Source: Berkiella sp964496435 (GTDB lineage Bacteria > Pseudomonadota > Gammaproteobacteria > Berkiellales > Berkiellaceae). From it: DNA of 64,000 nucleotides. The stretch covers positions 1 through 64,000 of the forward strand of contig CAZBZP010000009.1 in the NCBI GenBank assembly GCA_964496435.1, written 5' to 3'. The translations under genes were made by a program, and so were the position numbers. The notes beneath the pieces were generated by a model. It was not told the DNA's origin. It did no database searches and saw only the letters and a program-made list of their open reading frames with translations. Below, one piece after another: positions 1 to 8,283 of the stretch. The stretch's first letter is position 1, and each line of letters opens with the position of its first letter.

Positions 1-91
1 ACTTAGGCTAGGCGGCAAGAGAACGAAGCCCCAGGCGTGCACATCTGAGTGCATAACTGGGGTGAGAGAGCGCTGCCAACAACGCCTAAGT
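1..91. repeat. Long imperfect palindromic hairpin element
   Basis: The ends are an exact 8-bp inverted repeat (ACTTAGGC at 1-8, GCCTAAGT at 84-91). Further paired blocks nest inside: GGCGGC 11-16 with GCTGCC 72-77 (one G-U), CCCCAG 29-34 with CTGGGG 57-62, and TGCAC 38-42 with GTGCA 49-53. It would fold as one long interrupted stem-loop. It lies just downstream of the adk stop codon. It has no U-run, so it is not a simple terminator. A dispersed repeat or a structured RNA are both possible. The left edge may be cut by the window. Confidence 0.6.
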
Positions 92-109
92 TCAAATTGG
101 GAAGAGCAT

Positions 110-766
110 TTAGGAAGAGAGGAAGTTAAAGATCTGATCGCACACAATCAATGGCGCTTCTGCCCCATTAATTTTAAGAACTTTGGGTAATCCTTGTGGG
201 TCGTGCAAAGAACGGCGTTGATAATAGGTTGCTACAGGTTGGGTTTGGGCATGATATACGCCTAAACGACGGCGAACTGTTTCCTCTTTGTCATCTTCAC
301 GTTGAACCAAGGGTTCACCGGTTACATCGTCATGATAAGCTTTTGCAGGCGGTTGGAAAACAGTATGATAAACGCGACCTGAATCAGGATGGGTCCAACG
401 GCCACTTAGGCGTTGTACAATCACATCGTCTGGCACTTCTAATTCAATGACATTATCAATTTCTACACCGGCTAAGGTAAGTGCTTCTGCTTGGTTTACT
501 GTGCGTGGGAAACCATCCAATAAAAACCCTCTTTCACAATCGGATTCTTTAATGCGTTCTTTAACAAGATCAATAATGATCTCGTCAGGAACAAGACTGC
601 CTGCTTGCATAATTGTTTTTATTTGTTGGCCCAAACGTGTATTGTCGCTCACGCTCTTTCTGAGCATATCACCCGTTGAAACTTGAGGAATTTGAAAGCG
701 TTCAATAATGTATTGTGCTTGTGTTCCCTTACCTGATCCTGGGGGGCCAATCAATATGACTCGCAT
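110..766 (-). CDS. adk: Adenylate kinase
   Basis: The 218-aa protein interconverts ATP + AMP and 2 ADP in the cytoplasm, the central reaction of adenine nucleotide balance. The P-loop GPPGSGKGTQ lies at residues 7-16, the AMP-binding/NMP region follows (STGDMLR), then DGFPRT near residue 84 and a long LID segment (about 122-160) typical of the long bacterial form. The LID lacks zinc-binding cysteines. Length matches the E. coli enzyme (214 aa). It is separated by about 100 bp from ppc upstream and by a palindromic element downstream, so it may be a single-gene unit. Confidence 0.97.
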   Translation of the reverse strand: MRVILIGPPGSGKGTQAQYIIERFQIPQVSTGDMLRKSVSDNTRLGQQIKTIMQAGSLVPDEIIIDLVKERIKESDCERGFLLDGFPRTVNQAEALTLAGVEIDNVIELEVPDDVIVQRLSGRWTHPDSGRVYHTVFQPPAKAYHDDVTGEPLVQREDDKEETVRRRLGVYHAQTQPVATYYQRRSLHDPQGLPKVLKINGAEAPLIVCDQIFNFLSS

Positions 767-864
767 ATTATCCTCAACTTATTTTTATGAATAATTTTAA
801 TTTACGAAAGTATACCCACGAATGTAGACCAAACCAATTAAATTTAGCATAATTTGCTCGTTAA

Positions 865-3516
865 CTAACCAGTGTTTTGCATCCCTGCGGCGATACCTGA
901 AATTGTGATCATCAATGCATCTTTATCCTCATCACTTAATATTTCACTTTCTTGACGTACACGATGACATAACTCAGCTTGTAGAACGTGTAGCGGATAG
1001 AGATAAGGCGCTCTGAGCATTAAGGTGCGAAGCAAGGTAGTATTGTTCTCTAAGAGATAATCAATCTCTAATGCGTGTTTGATGACCACCTGCGTTTGGG
1101 CCAATTTTTCTCTTAGCAAATTACCAAGCGCTTTGCGCTCGGCGCTTGCCAGCCGCTGTTCATAATATTCAAAAACCAAGGCATCAGCCTTGGTTAAAAC
1201 CATTTCAATCAAGCTTAAAAATGATCTAAAAAAGGGCCATTGTTGGGCCATTTCAAAAATGAGCGGCTCATTGGTTTGTAAAGCTTCCCCTAAGGCATCT
1301 CCTACGCCTAACCAAGCGGGCAATAATAATCTATTTTGCGTCCAGGCAAAAACCCATGGAATGGCGCGCAAAGCTTCAATTCCCTGCCCGTTATTTCTTT
1401 TAGGTGGCCTTGAACCAATCATCAAGGATCCAATTTCTGCCAACGGGGTCACTTCATTAAGAAAGAGTGAGAATTCATTATTATTTTTTACAATGGCACT
1501 ATAACTTTCAAATGATGTTTGTGATAAGCCTTGCATAACAGTGCGCCAAGAATCTTTGGGTTTTGGCGGTGGTAACAACGAGGCCTCTAAGGTGGCTGAA
1601 ACATAAAGTTCTAAGCTACGATACGCCCTGTCTGCTAAGCCAAATTTATTTCTAATGACTTCACCCTGCTCAGTTACCCTCAAACGCCCCTCTACGGAAC
1701 CAGGCGCTTGTGAAAGAATAGCCATATGCGCCGGCGCGCCACCACGTCCTACCGTACCCCCACGTCCATGAAACAAGGTAAGTTGGATATCATGGGATTT
1801 AGCAACATCAACCAAAGCTTCCTGTGCACGATATTGCGCCCATGCTGCCGCTAAAATACCCGCATCTTTGCCTGAATCAGAGTAGCCTATCATGACTTCT
1901 TGTTTGCCCTGGATATGATGCTGATACCAAGCACAAGCTAATAAACGTTTTATACAAACATCTGCGCTGTTCAAGTCTTCAAGGGTTTCAAATAAGGGAA
2001 CAACGCGCAACATTTCTTTTAATCCTGCTTCGCGCTGTAATAAGCAAACCAGCAAAACATCGCTTGGTGCTTTGGTCATGGAAATCACATAAGCACCTAA
2101 TTGCGCTTTTAATTGCCCTGCCATCATCAAAAATGTTTGCCACACCTCTTCAGACATAGGTGTGAGCTTTATTTCTTTGGGAACAAGTGGTCTTTTGCTT
2201 GTTAATTGCGATTCTAAAAACGCAAAACGCTTTGGCTCATCCCAACTCGCATAAGAACCCAAGCCAAGAAATTGTGTGATTTCATCCATAAGTTGGGTAT
2301 GCTTTGAGGCCTCTTGTCTTATATCTAGCGTGCTTAAGAAAATATCAAAACAAGCAACACGTCGAATAAGGGAGAGTAATTCGCCTTGTGCAATACACTC
2401 TCCTTTACACTCCACCAAGGATTGATAGCAAAGCAATAAAGGATCTAACAGTTCTTTTTTATCTTCAATTGGGACAATAGACGTACTTTCTTTGGCTTTT
2501 AACTTTTGCTCAACCCATTGACAGGTCGCCTGACACTTGTTTTTTAGCATATGCATCATAGCGCGATAGGGCTCTGTTGAAGGCCCCACCAATTGACGCA
2601 TCGCTTGATTGCATTCATTCATCGATAAAATGGCGCTTAATTTGTTTAATTCTCGCGCGTAAAGATCGGCAGCCATCCATCTTGACATCAAACAAACCCT
2701 TTGCGTAACTTCACAGGTTACATTGGGGTTGCCGTCTCTGTCTCCACCCATCCAAGAACTAAAACGAATGGGGGCAGCATCAAGCGGCAATCGCATTTGA
2801 AGATGTTTATCAAGTTGATAATCAAATTCTCTTAAGATTTTGGGAATTACTTCCCACAAACTGCCCTCGATTATGGCGAAGCCCCATTTTGCTTCATCTA
2901 TGGGGCTTGGCCTTCTTCGTCTAATTTCATCGGTTTGCCAAATAGCCGTTATCTCACGATAAAGCGCAGCATGAGTATCGTGAAGCTCTTGCTTGGTTAA
3001 AGGCATTTCAGCGCTCAAACGTAATTGGCTTGCAATGCTGTCAAATTTTTGCATGAGTGTGCGACGCATCACCTCTGTGGGGTGTGCCGTTAATACTAAA
3101 TCAATACTGAGGTTTGAAACCATCTGTTGTAATGGGGCAAAATCTCTTTTTTTCTTTTTATATAAAAGTAAAAAAGCTTCAATGGAGCCAGGTTGAGGTA
3201 ATGTGGGTGCGTGCAATGCATGCCAGCGACTGCGATGTGTGCGATGTACATTTTCAGCAATATTGGCTAAATTAAGAAAATGCTCAAAAGCTCTGGCGAC
3301 ACCCAGCATTTGCGCAGGATTGAGTGCTTGTAAAATTTCATTGAGCGCTTTGGTTGCTTCACTATCCCCACTACAAGCTTCTTTTGATAATTGCCGAATG
3401 TTTTCAATTTGATCAAATAAAACAGTACCGACTTGCTCTTTTAGGGTATCGCCCAATAACTCGCCAAGGAGTCGAACATTTGCCCGCAACGGGGCATTAG
3501 CGTCTGTTTCATTCAT
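865..3516 (-). CDS. ppc: Phosphoenolpyruvate carboxylase
   Basis: The 883-aa enzyme adds bicarbonate to phosphoenolpyruvate to make oxaloacetate, refilling the TCA cycle. Signatures visible are LTAHPTEVMRRT with the catalytic His (about residue 142), the glycine-rich FHGRGGTVGRGGAP loop (about 585) and RNKFGLADRAYRSLELY further on. Length equals the E. coli protein (883 aa) and it ends in the usual MQNTG. It is transcribed toward adk with a 98-bp gap. The first Met (MNETDANAPLR) is the natural start. Malic enzyme further along the window (51.8-53.5 kb) acts at the same C3/C4 node. Confidence 0.97.
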   Translation of the reverse strand: MNETDANAPLRANVRLLGELLGDTLKEQVGTVLFDQIENIRQLSKEACSGDSEATKALNEILQALNPAQMLGVARAFEHFLNLANIAENVHRTHRSRWHALHAPTLPQPGSIEAFLLLYKKKKRDFAPLQQMVSNLSIDLVLTAHPTEVMRRTLMQKFDSIASQLRLSAEMPLTKQELHDTHAALYREITAIWQTDEIRRRRPSPIDEAKWGFAIIEGSLWEVIPKILREFDYQLDKHLQMRLPLDAAPIRFSSWMGGDRDGNPNVTCEVTQRVCLMSRWMAADLYARELNKLSAILSMNECNQAMRQLVGPSTEPYRAMMHMLKNKCQATCQWVEQKLKAKESTSIVPIEDKKELLDPLLLCYQSLVECKGECIAQGELLSLIRRVACFDIFLSTLDIRQEASKHTQLMDEITQFLGLGSYASWDEPKRFAFLESQLTSKRPLVPKEIKLTPMSEEVWQTFLMMAGQLKAQLGAYVISMTKAPSDVLLVCLLQREAGLKEMLRVVPLFETLEDLNSADVCIKRLLACAWYQHHIQGKQEVMIGYSDSGKDAGILAAAWAQYRAQEALVDVAKSHDIQLTLFHGRGGTVGRGGAPAHMAILSQAPGSVEGRLRVTEQGEVIRNKFGLADRAYRSLELYVSATLEASLLPPPKPKDSWRTVMQGLSQTSFESYSAIVKNNNEFSLFLNEVTPLAEIGSLMIGSRPPKRNNGQGIEALRAIPWVFAWTQNRLLLPAWLGVGDALGEALQTNEPLIFEMAQQWPFFRSFLSLIEMVLTKADALVFEYYEQRLASAERKALGNLLREKLAQTQVVIKHALEIDYLLENNTTLLRTLMLRAPYLYPLHVLQAELCHRVRQESEILSDEDKDALMITISGIAAGMQNTG

Positions 3517-3610
3517 AGCTTTATTTCATGCAGTGCAACGCTTTAAATATAGCTGGGCGTTAAGCCTCATGCTAGAAAGTTAGCTTAACTGGAAACTCTT
3601 GCGGTTGGGT

Positions 3611-3618
3611 GTTATAGT
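3611..3618 (+). promoter_or_regulatory. Possible extended -10 promoter of the LOG gene
   Basis: TGTTATAGT gives a TATAGT -10 hexamer at 3613-3618 preceded by the TGn extension, about 36 bp before the ATG at 3654. No good -35 box is visible at the proper distance, which fits an extended -10 promoter. The call is tentative. Confidence 0.35.
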
Positions 3619-3653
3619 GAAAAGGTAAACACAGAAAATAAATAAGGAAGACC

Positions 3654-4364
3654 ATGAGAAAGGATCCACGTTCTCTCTCTATCAAAGATACTGAGATGGC
3701 ACATGAATCATGGAAAGTTTTCCAGGTAATGGCTGAATTTGTAGAAGGCTATGAACGCCTTGTACACATCCCTCCCTCAGTAAGTATTTTTGGCTCAGCG
3801 CGCTTAAAACCTGATAACCCTTGGTACAAATTAACTTTCGATATCGCCAAAGCTTTATCAGAGCATGGATATACAGTAGTGACTGGCGGCGGCCCAGGCC
3901 TCATGGAAGCAGCCAACAAAGGGGCTAAAGAAGGCCCTTCCTTAAGCGTTGGTTTAAATATTGTGCTTCCCCATGAAGAATGCACCAATGATTATCAAGA
4001 TATCTCATTACGGTTCAGACATTTCTTTACCCGCAAAGTTATGTTTGTAAAATATGCCTCTGCTTATGTGGTTATGCCTGGCGGTTTTGGTACCCTGGAC
4101 GAATTGGCTGAAATTTTAGCGCTCGTTCAAACAGGCAAAACGCGTAGGATCCCAATTATTTTAGTGGGTGAACCATTTTGGCGTGATCTCTTAGCTTGGT
4201 TTAAATCGCAATTGGTTGCTAGCAATACAATCAATGCTGAAGATTTAGAGTTATACAAAGTCGTAAATACACCCGAGGAAATCATTCACGAATTACATGA
4301 ATTTTATCGTGATAGAAGTCCTAAACCCTCGGCTAAAGAACGAGAAATCATGTCTGGCTTATAA
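3654..4364 (+). CDS. LOG family (TIGR00730-type Rossmann fold) protein
   Basis: The 236-aa protein carries both LOG hallmarks: the nucleotide-binding GGGPGLMEAANKGA (about residues 80-93) and PGGFGTLDELAEIL (about 142-155). Family members are nucleotide 5'-monophosphate phosphoribohydrolases, cytokinin-activating in plants. Bacterial members of this longer form, often misnamed lysine decarboxylases, may cleave nucleotide monophosphates such as AMP. The start has a good AAGGA ribosome site (aataaggaagaccATG). It is divergent from ppc and followed by a strong hairpin, so it is likely monocistronic. Substrate is unknown. Confidence 0.9.
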   Translation: MRKDPRSLSIKDTEMAHESWKVFQVMAEFVEGYERLVHIPPSVSIFGSARLKPDNPWYKLTFDIAKALSEHGYTVVTGGGPGLMEAANKGAKEGPSLSVGLNIVLPHEECTNDYQDISLRFRHFFTRKVMFVKYASAYVVMPGGFGTLDELAEILALVQTGKTRRIPIILVGEPFWRDLLAWFKSQLVASNTINAEDLELYKVVNTPEEIIHELHEFYRDRSPKPSAKEREIMSGL

Positions 4365-4384
4365 CCCTTCATAGTTTGTATTTC

Positions 4385-4414
4385 CTGGTCATACACGCAA
4401 AAGTGTATGACCAG
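4385..4414. terminator. 12-bp perfect hairpin, possible terminator
   Basis: CTGGTCATACAC (4385-4396) and GTGTATGACCAG (4403-4414) form a perfect 12-bp stem with a GCAAAA loop, 20 bp after the LOG gene stop. The following CCTTTG is a poor U-tract, so intrinsic termination is uncertain; it may instead protect the transcript 3' end. Confidence 0.5.
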
Positions 4415-4507
4415 CCTTTGCTACCTATAAACCCAGCAATTAAATAACCTTCATTTAGCATTTAGGCTATATATTATTGAATTCCTTTCATTAATATAGG
4501 TGTATTT

Positions 4508-4915
4508 ATGCCACATCTTCAGATTGAAAAACTTATTAAAACCGTGAATATGGACAAACTCATGGATGAGCAAATTGAAGCTGGTGCGAATAAATTAATA
4601 CAAGACAATCCTGGCTTAGCGGCGCACAAAAAAGAAATAGTAAAACTCTACCAAGAAATTCTTGATAAAAAAGAATTCCATCAATTTTTGACTAAAATGT
4701 TTGGAGAAAGTTTTTCGGATAAAGATGTGCAGGCCATCATCAGCTTTTACGAATCAGGACCTGGTCAAAAAATGCTGAGCAAACTACCCGCTATCACACG
4801 AGCCTCTATTGAATTCAATTACGATAGAATGAAAAAGCATAAAAGCAAAGTTGATGCTTTATTCGCCAAAATAGATAAAACGGCGACGCAAGCAAAAAAT
4901 AAACCTGGCAAATAA
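4508..4915 (+). CDS. DUF2059 domain protein
   Basis: The 135-aa protein matches DUF2059: a helical domain with the conserved pattern IISFYESGPGQKMLSKLPAI at about residues 79-98, before a basic tail (KKHKSK...KPGK). The function of this family is unknown. Many members are secreted with a signal peptide, but this one starts directly with MPHLQIEKLIKT and shows none, so a cytoplasmic location is more likely. A Gly-rich hydrophobic protein gene follows on the same strand 51 bp later; co-transcription is possible. Confidence 0.75.
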   Translation: MPHLQIEKLIKTVNMDKLMDEQIEAGANKLIQDNPGLAAHKKEIVKLYQEILDKKEFHQFLTKMFGESFSDKDVQAIISFYESGPGQKMLSKLPAITRASIEFNYDRMKKHKSKVDALFAKIDKTATQAKNKPGK

Positions 4916-4966
4916 TAATCACAGCTTAAACTGTGGTTGTAGATTTTAAGAATAAGTGAGGTACTT

Positions 4967-5596
4967 ATGCAAGGTGGTGCAATCTCTGCAGCAACTTATA
5001 ATACAAGGCATGGCGGCGGTGGCGGTGGTGGCTCAACTAAGGATGATTTTGGCGATGGGCTCATTACGGTTGTCGGTATCGGCGTAGGTGTTGTAATAGG
5101 CCTACCATTAGCCGTTGTTGCTGGTGTTGGCTATGGCGCCTATTTGGGGGGCAAAGCTGCCTATAAAGGTGCTCATCAATTAGCAGAACATGTAGCCCAG
5201 GAACACGAAGTAAAATCAAATGAAAATAAAAGAGCCAAAGCTATTACCAGGGCTTCGGACAATGAAAAAAATAATTCGGCGCTCATGAACGCTGTCATAG
5301 AGGGAGATACCAAAAAAGTTAAGTCACATTTAAAGGATGCCAATAACATTCTAAAGCTAACGGTGCTTGATGCTGCTATAGAAGCGAACAAACCAGAAAT
5401 CGTTCATATGATTTTAGATAAAGCCCAAGAAAATGCACATAAATACACAAAAGGCGGAAAATATATTTCTGAGGCTAGGATTGAGGAAGCTTTTGAGAAA
5501 GCAAGCAAGATAGGAAATCCACAAGTGCTTGCGGTTTTTCAAAAAGATACCAATCTGGGTTCAAGCAATATAAAGAAAAAGGGAATGGATATCTAA
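4967..5596 (+). CDS. Gly-rich membrane-associated protein with ankyrin-like C-terminus
   Basis: I do not recognise this 209-aa protein as a named family. Residues 16-22 are seven consecutive glycines, followed by a Gly/Val-rich hydrophobic stretch (about 32-65) that could span or insert into a membrane. The second half (about 105-150) reads NALMNAVIEGDTKKVKSHL...LDAAIEANKPEIVHMIL, which has the spacing of degenerate ankyrin repeats. GAGG precedes the ATG (gtgaggtacttATG). A strong bidirectional terminator separates it from a convergent gene for another Gly/Ala-rich hydrophobic protein. Role unknown. Confidence 0.7.
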   Translation: MQGGAISAATYNTRHGGGGGGGSTKDDFGDGLITVVGIGVGVVIGLPLAVVAGVGYGAYLGGKAAYKGAHQLAEHVAQEHEVKSNENKRAKAITRASDNEKNNSALMNAVIEGDTKKVKSHLKDANNILKLTVLDAAIEANKPEIVHMILDKAQENAHKYTKGGKYISEARIEEAFEKASKIGNPQVLAVFQKDTNLGSSNIKKKGMDI

Positions 5597-5600
5597 TTAA

Positions 5601-5627
5601 AAAAAACCCCGCTAAGCGGGGTTTTTA
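5601..5627. terminator. Bidirectional rho-independent terminator
   Basis: CCCCGC (5607-5612), loop TAA and GCGGGG (5616-5621) are flanked by an A-run on the left and a T-run on the right. This gives a GC stem plus U-tract in both directions. It lies between two convergent genes and serves both. Confidence 0.92.
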
Positions 5628-5629
5628 TT

Positions 5630-5935
5630 TTAGCCAAAATACTGATGAAATTTATTTTCTAAATCAGATCTCAATTCAGGATTTGCACTCAGCACAGTGC
5701 TAGCCACGAATGCGGGTAAGGCTAGGGCGCCAATAGCAGGCCCAAAGAATGATAAGCCAGCAAGAGGTGCTAACCCTGACATTAGGCCTAAAGGCATTGT
5801 CACAACAGCACCAATACCCGCCCCTACACTAGAAATGCAGCCCCCAACAAATAGTGTTGCCGCTGCTGCGGTTATATCTTGCGCATAACCTGCGCCATTT
5901 ACTGTTTGGGCTTCATGTAAGTTTAAAGTTCTCAT
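5630..5935 (-). CDS. Small Gly/Ala-rich protein with bacteriocin-type leader
   Basis: The 101-aa product begins MRTLNLHEAQTVNGAG. This fits a double-glycine-type leader: Leu4 at -12, Glu8 at -8, Val12 at -4 and Gly14-Ala15 at -2/-1. The remaining 86 residues are very rich in Gly, Ala, Leu and Pro with two hydrophobic stretches (about 24-50 and 52-80), then a charged tail ending HQYFG. Such leaders are cut by ABC peptidase-transporters of microcin/class II bacteriocin systems; none is encoded nearby. The start was set at 5935 because AGAGG lies 8 bases upstream; an in-frame ATG-less extension to 5959 lacks a ribosome site. A bacteriocin role is inferred from the leader only. Confidence 0.65.
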   Translation of the reverse strand: MRTLNLHEAQTVNGAGYAQDITAAAATLFVGGCISSVGAGIGAVVTMPLGLMSGLAPLAGLSFFGPAIGALALPAFVASTVLSANPELRSDLENKFHQYFG

Positions 5936-6211
5936 TGCGACCTCTAAGTGTGTTAACAAAATTCATTTTGCAAACATACCCAGTTAGTCTGCTAATGTCA
6001 ACAGTTTGTCAGCAACGCACTAAATTAGACGATTTCGTTGAATTTTTATGACATAAATTAAACTAGAACCTAATATGAACCAGCACTTAGCTAAGCACCC
6101 TCTTTTTGGTTTTTTTAAATAATGTGTTTATATCCACATTATGTTTTAAAGGTACATTTTAAGCACTTTATGATATATTCACGGGATTGATAGCTATGAA
6201 ATGAGTGTCGC

Positions 6212-7324
6212 ATGTCCTTCGTCAATAGAACCATCATCATTTGCGCCATCAAGAGCCAAAACTCCTCAAAAAAGCAGCATTTATGTTATATCCCAGAATT
6301 AGCTGCACTTCAATTTGCTATTAAACGCTTAACAGAAAACCAAATAACAATCCCTTTGCATGCCTTAATGCAAACACTTGCAAGCTATGAAACCCTCTAT
6401 GGCCCTGGCATTGTTCCACTAAAATACAAAGAATCTCTGCCTTTTATTGAAAATTTGTTCAATGTAACATTAGAAAACAACATCCCTTTGCCCGTCAATA
6501 TTACTGAAAACGATTTAAAATATCATGTTAAAAAATTAGATGATTCAAGCAATATAATTCACATACACGAAAAAAGAGTGCGCATTAATTATCATCATTT
6601 AAGTTTTTTTGCCAAATATTTACCCTATGTTGGCACATTAATGACCTATGCACTAACCTTAGGGTTTACATTAATGTCATATAAAACACTGTTGAATTGG
6701 TGTTGGTCATTTTCTTTAGTTGCATTATTTTGCCTAAGCAAGTTGCTTACTAATTATGCTGATATTTCAGGCGGGCCTGAACGTCGCCTGCAAATGCTTG
6801 GCTCATGGATAGACAGAATGCGCACGGGTGCATTTAATAATTATGCAAAATTCTGTTTACCTTTATTGCTTGTTAATATCACTACCATTACTATTTTAGG
6901 CTGTAGTTCGGTTTTAACTTGGTATGCTGCCTGGGAAATATTGTGCACTATCAAGGCAATTTCAGAACTCCCCTCCTTTATTTCACTCATCATGGCAGGT
7001 GCTTTTGCTGGCTTTAGCGCAGGATCTACATTCGGACGGATTTATAGCGATTTATATCAACTATTATATAGAAAATTTTCCTACTTCTTTTCGTTTGATA
7101 ATGTGAAAGAAGAAAATAAACTGGATTTAGAAAAATTATTGCAAAAATTAAATGCAGCGCCTAACACAATTGCAAATGTAACGCTCTCAGCCCAGATTAG
7201 TGCGCCATCAGAGGAAGCCACTCAAGCACCTCTTATTTTACATCAGTATACCCATAATTCCTTAGCAGTTAATGATGCGGCGCCTTCTGCTAAAAGGCGC
7301 AAGAGAAGGAATTCTACTTTTTAA
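6212..7324 (+). CDS. Hypothetical multi-pass membrane protein with polybasic C-terminus
   Basis: The 370-aa product is not recognised. Residues 1-135 are soluble. About four or five hydrophobic segments follow between residues 135 and 290 (for example around YVGTLMTYALTLGFTLMSY and LPLLLVNITTITILGCSS). The tail is cytosolic and ends SAKRRKRRNSTF, a polybasic cluster resembling a nuclear-localisation or membrane-anionic-lipid motif. It is divergent from the leader-peptide gene and ends at a hairpin/T-run. A host-directed role is possible but rests only on the basic motif. Confidence 0.65.
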   Translation: MSFVNRTIIICAIKSQNSSKKQHLCYIPELAALQFAIKRLTENQITIPLHALMQTLASYETLYGPGIVPLKYKESLPFIENLFNVTLENNIPLPVNITENDLKYHVKKLDDSSNIIHIHEKRVRINYHHLSFFAKYLPYVGTLMTYALTLGFTLMSYKTLLNWCWSFSLVALFCLSKLLTNYADISGGPERRLQMLGSWIDRMRTGAFNNYAKFCLPLLLVNITTITILGCSSVLTWYAAWEILCTIKAISELPSFISLIMAGAFAGFSAGSTFGRIYSDLYQLLYRKFSYFFSFDNVKEENKLDLEKLLQKLNAAPNTIANVTLSAQISAPSEEATQAPLILHQYTHNSLAVNDAAPSAKRRKRRNSTF

Positions 7325-7336
7325 GCAAACCTTAAT

Positions 7337-7361
7337 AAGGGTAAAGCATTAACCCTTTTTT
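7337..7361 (+). terminator. Probable intrinsic terminator
   Basis: AAGGGT (7337-7342) pairs with ACCCTT (7352-7357) and is followed by a T-run on the plus strand. It lies 13 bp after the membrane-protein stop and overlaps the last codons of the convergent gene. Confidence 0.55.
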
Positions 7362-8155
7362 AAGGTATTGGATTTACCCATACTGAGATTTTTATAGTAA
7401 GCCTTATAGGCCTTGTCAGCCGATTCTAAACCTTCTAAATTCTGGCTGAAAAAGGCTCCTAAGCCAGGATTATTTATCTGTAAATACATGCTCATAGAAA
7501 ACCCTTTGTTTTCTTTTATTCTTGAGAAGGCATCCATAAATGAGTCAAATTGATTTTTTTCAACGTAGCCATCGATGACTTCATCATTTTTAGATAAATG
7601 CTTCATCATTTCTTCAGAAAAAGCCTCTAAATAAAGCTTCCAGCGTAGATTAGCAGGATCTGACATAAAGTATGATAATTCATTTTCTTTCTCAAATGAT
7701 AAGCGCACTAATTTTTCTATTTTAAGAATGCGCGTCGCAACCTTATCAAACTCTAGGCACTCTCTAAAATAATGAGCTAAAGTCGTATCAATTTTTTCAA
7801 AATGTTTTATGTTTAATTGCAAAAATGCACCTAAAGCAGGATTTTGCTGCTCCAAATAATCTCTCATCGAAGCGCCATAGCTATCTTTTATTGATTTTAA
7901 AGCACCCATGAATTTTTCGAATTGACTCTTTTGAGTAATACCGTTAACAATTCTATTTTTCGTTGATAAATAGAATTTAAACGTATTTAAAAAGAACAAT
8001 ATTGAATCTTTGATATCAGCGTGGGAGGGATCTGCCATGTAGAGAGATATTGCATTATCCTCTTCAAAAAACATACGCATTGTATTTTCAATTTTAAGAA
8101 TACGCATGGCTACATCGTTGAAATCGTTACGTGGTATTGCAAATTGATTTAACAT
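7349..8155 (-). CDS. Hypothetical protein with internal duplication
   Basis: The 268-aa soluble protein consists of two copies of an unrecognised helical domain of about 124 residues (about 11-133 and 135-257). Landmarks recur with an exact 124-residue offset: RILKIE at 18/142, a YMADP/FMSDP motif, QFEKFM/QFDSFM and NPALGAF/NPGLGAF (105/229). No signal peptide or membrane segment is seen, and the C-terminus is basic (SNTLKKG). Its 3' end overlaps the convergent gene's terminator. Function unknown; the duplication is certain by eye. Confidence 0.75.
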   Translation of the reverse strand: MLNQFAIPRNDFNDVAMRILKIENTMRMFFEEDNAISLYMADPSHADIKDSILFFLNTFKFYLSTKNRIVNGITQKSQFEKFMGALKSIKDSYGASMRDYLEQQNPALGAFLQLNIKHFEKIDTTLAHYFRECLEFDKVATRILKIEKLVRLSFEKENELSYFMSDPANLRWKLYLEAFSEEMMKHLSKNDEVIDGYVEKNQFDSFMDAFSRIKENKGFSMSMYLQINNPGLGAFFSQNLEGLESADKAYKAYYKNLSMGKSNTLKKG

Positions 8156-8283
8156 CTAAAAAGTACACCGATATCTTGTTTAAAAAATGGCTGAGGATTA
8201 TAACACATGTTATGAACCTTACAACGTATTTGTAACAATCAATGTATTTTAGCGCTTTAATGTCGCAATTTTTTGGACATTAA

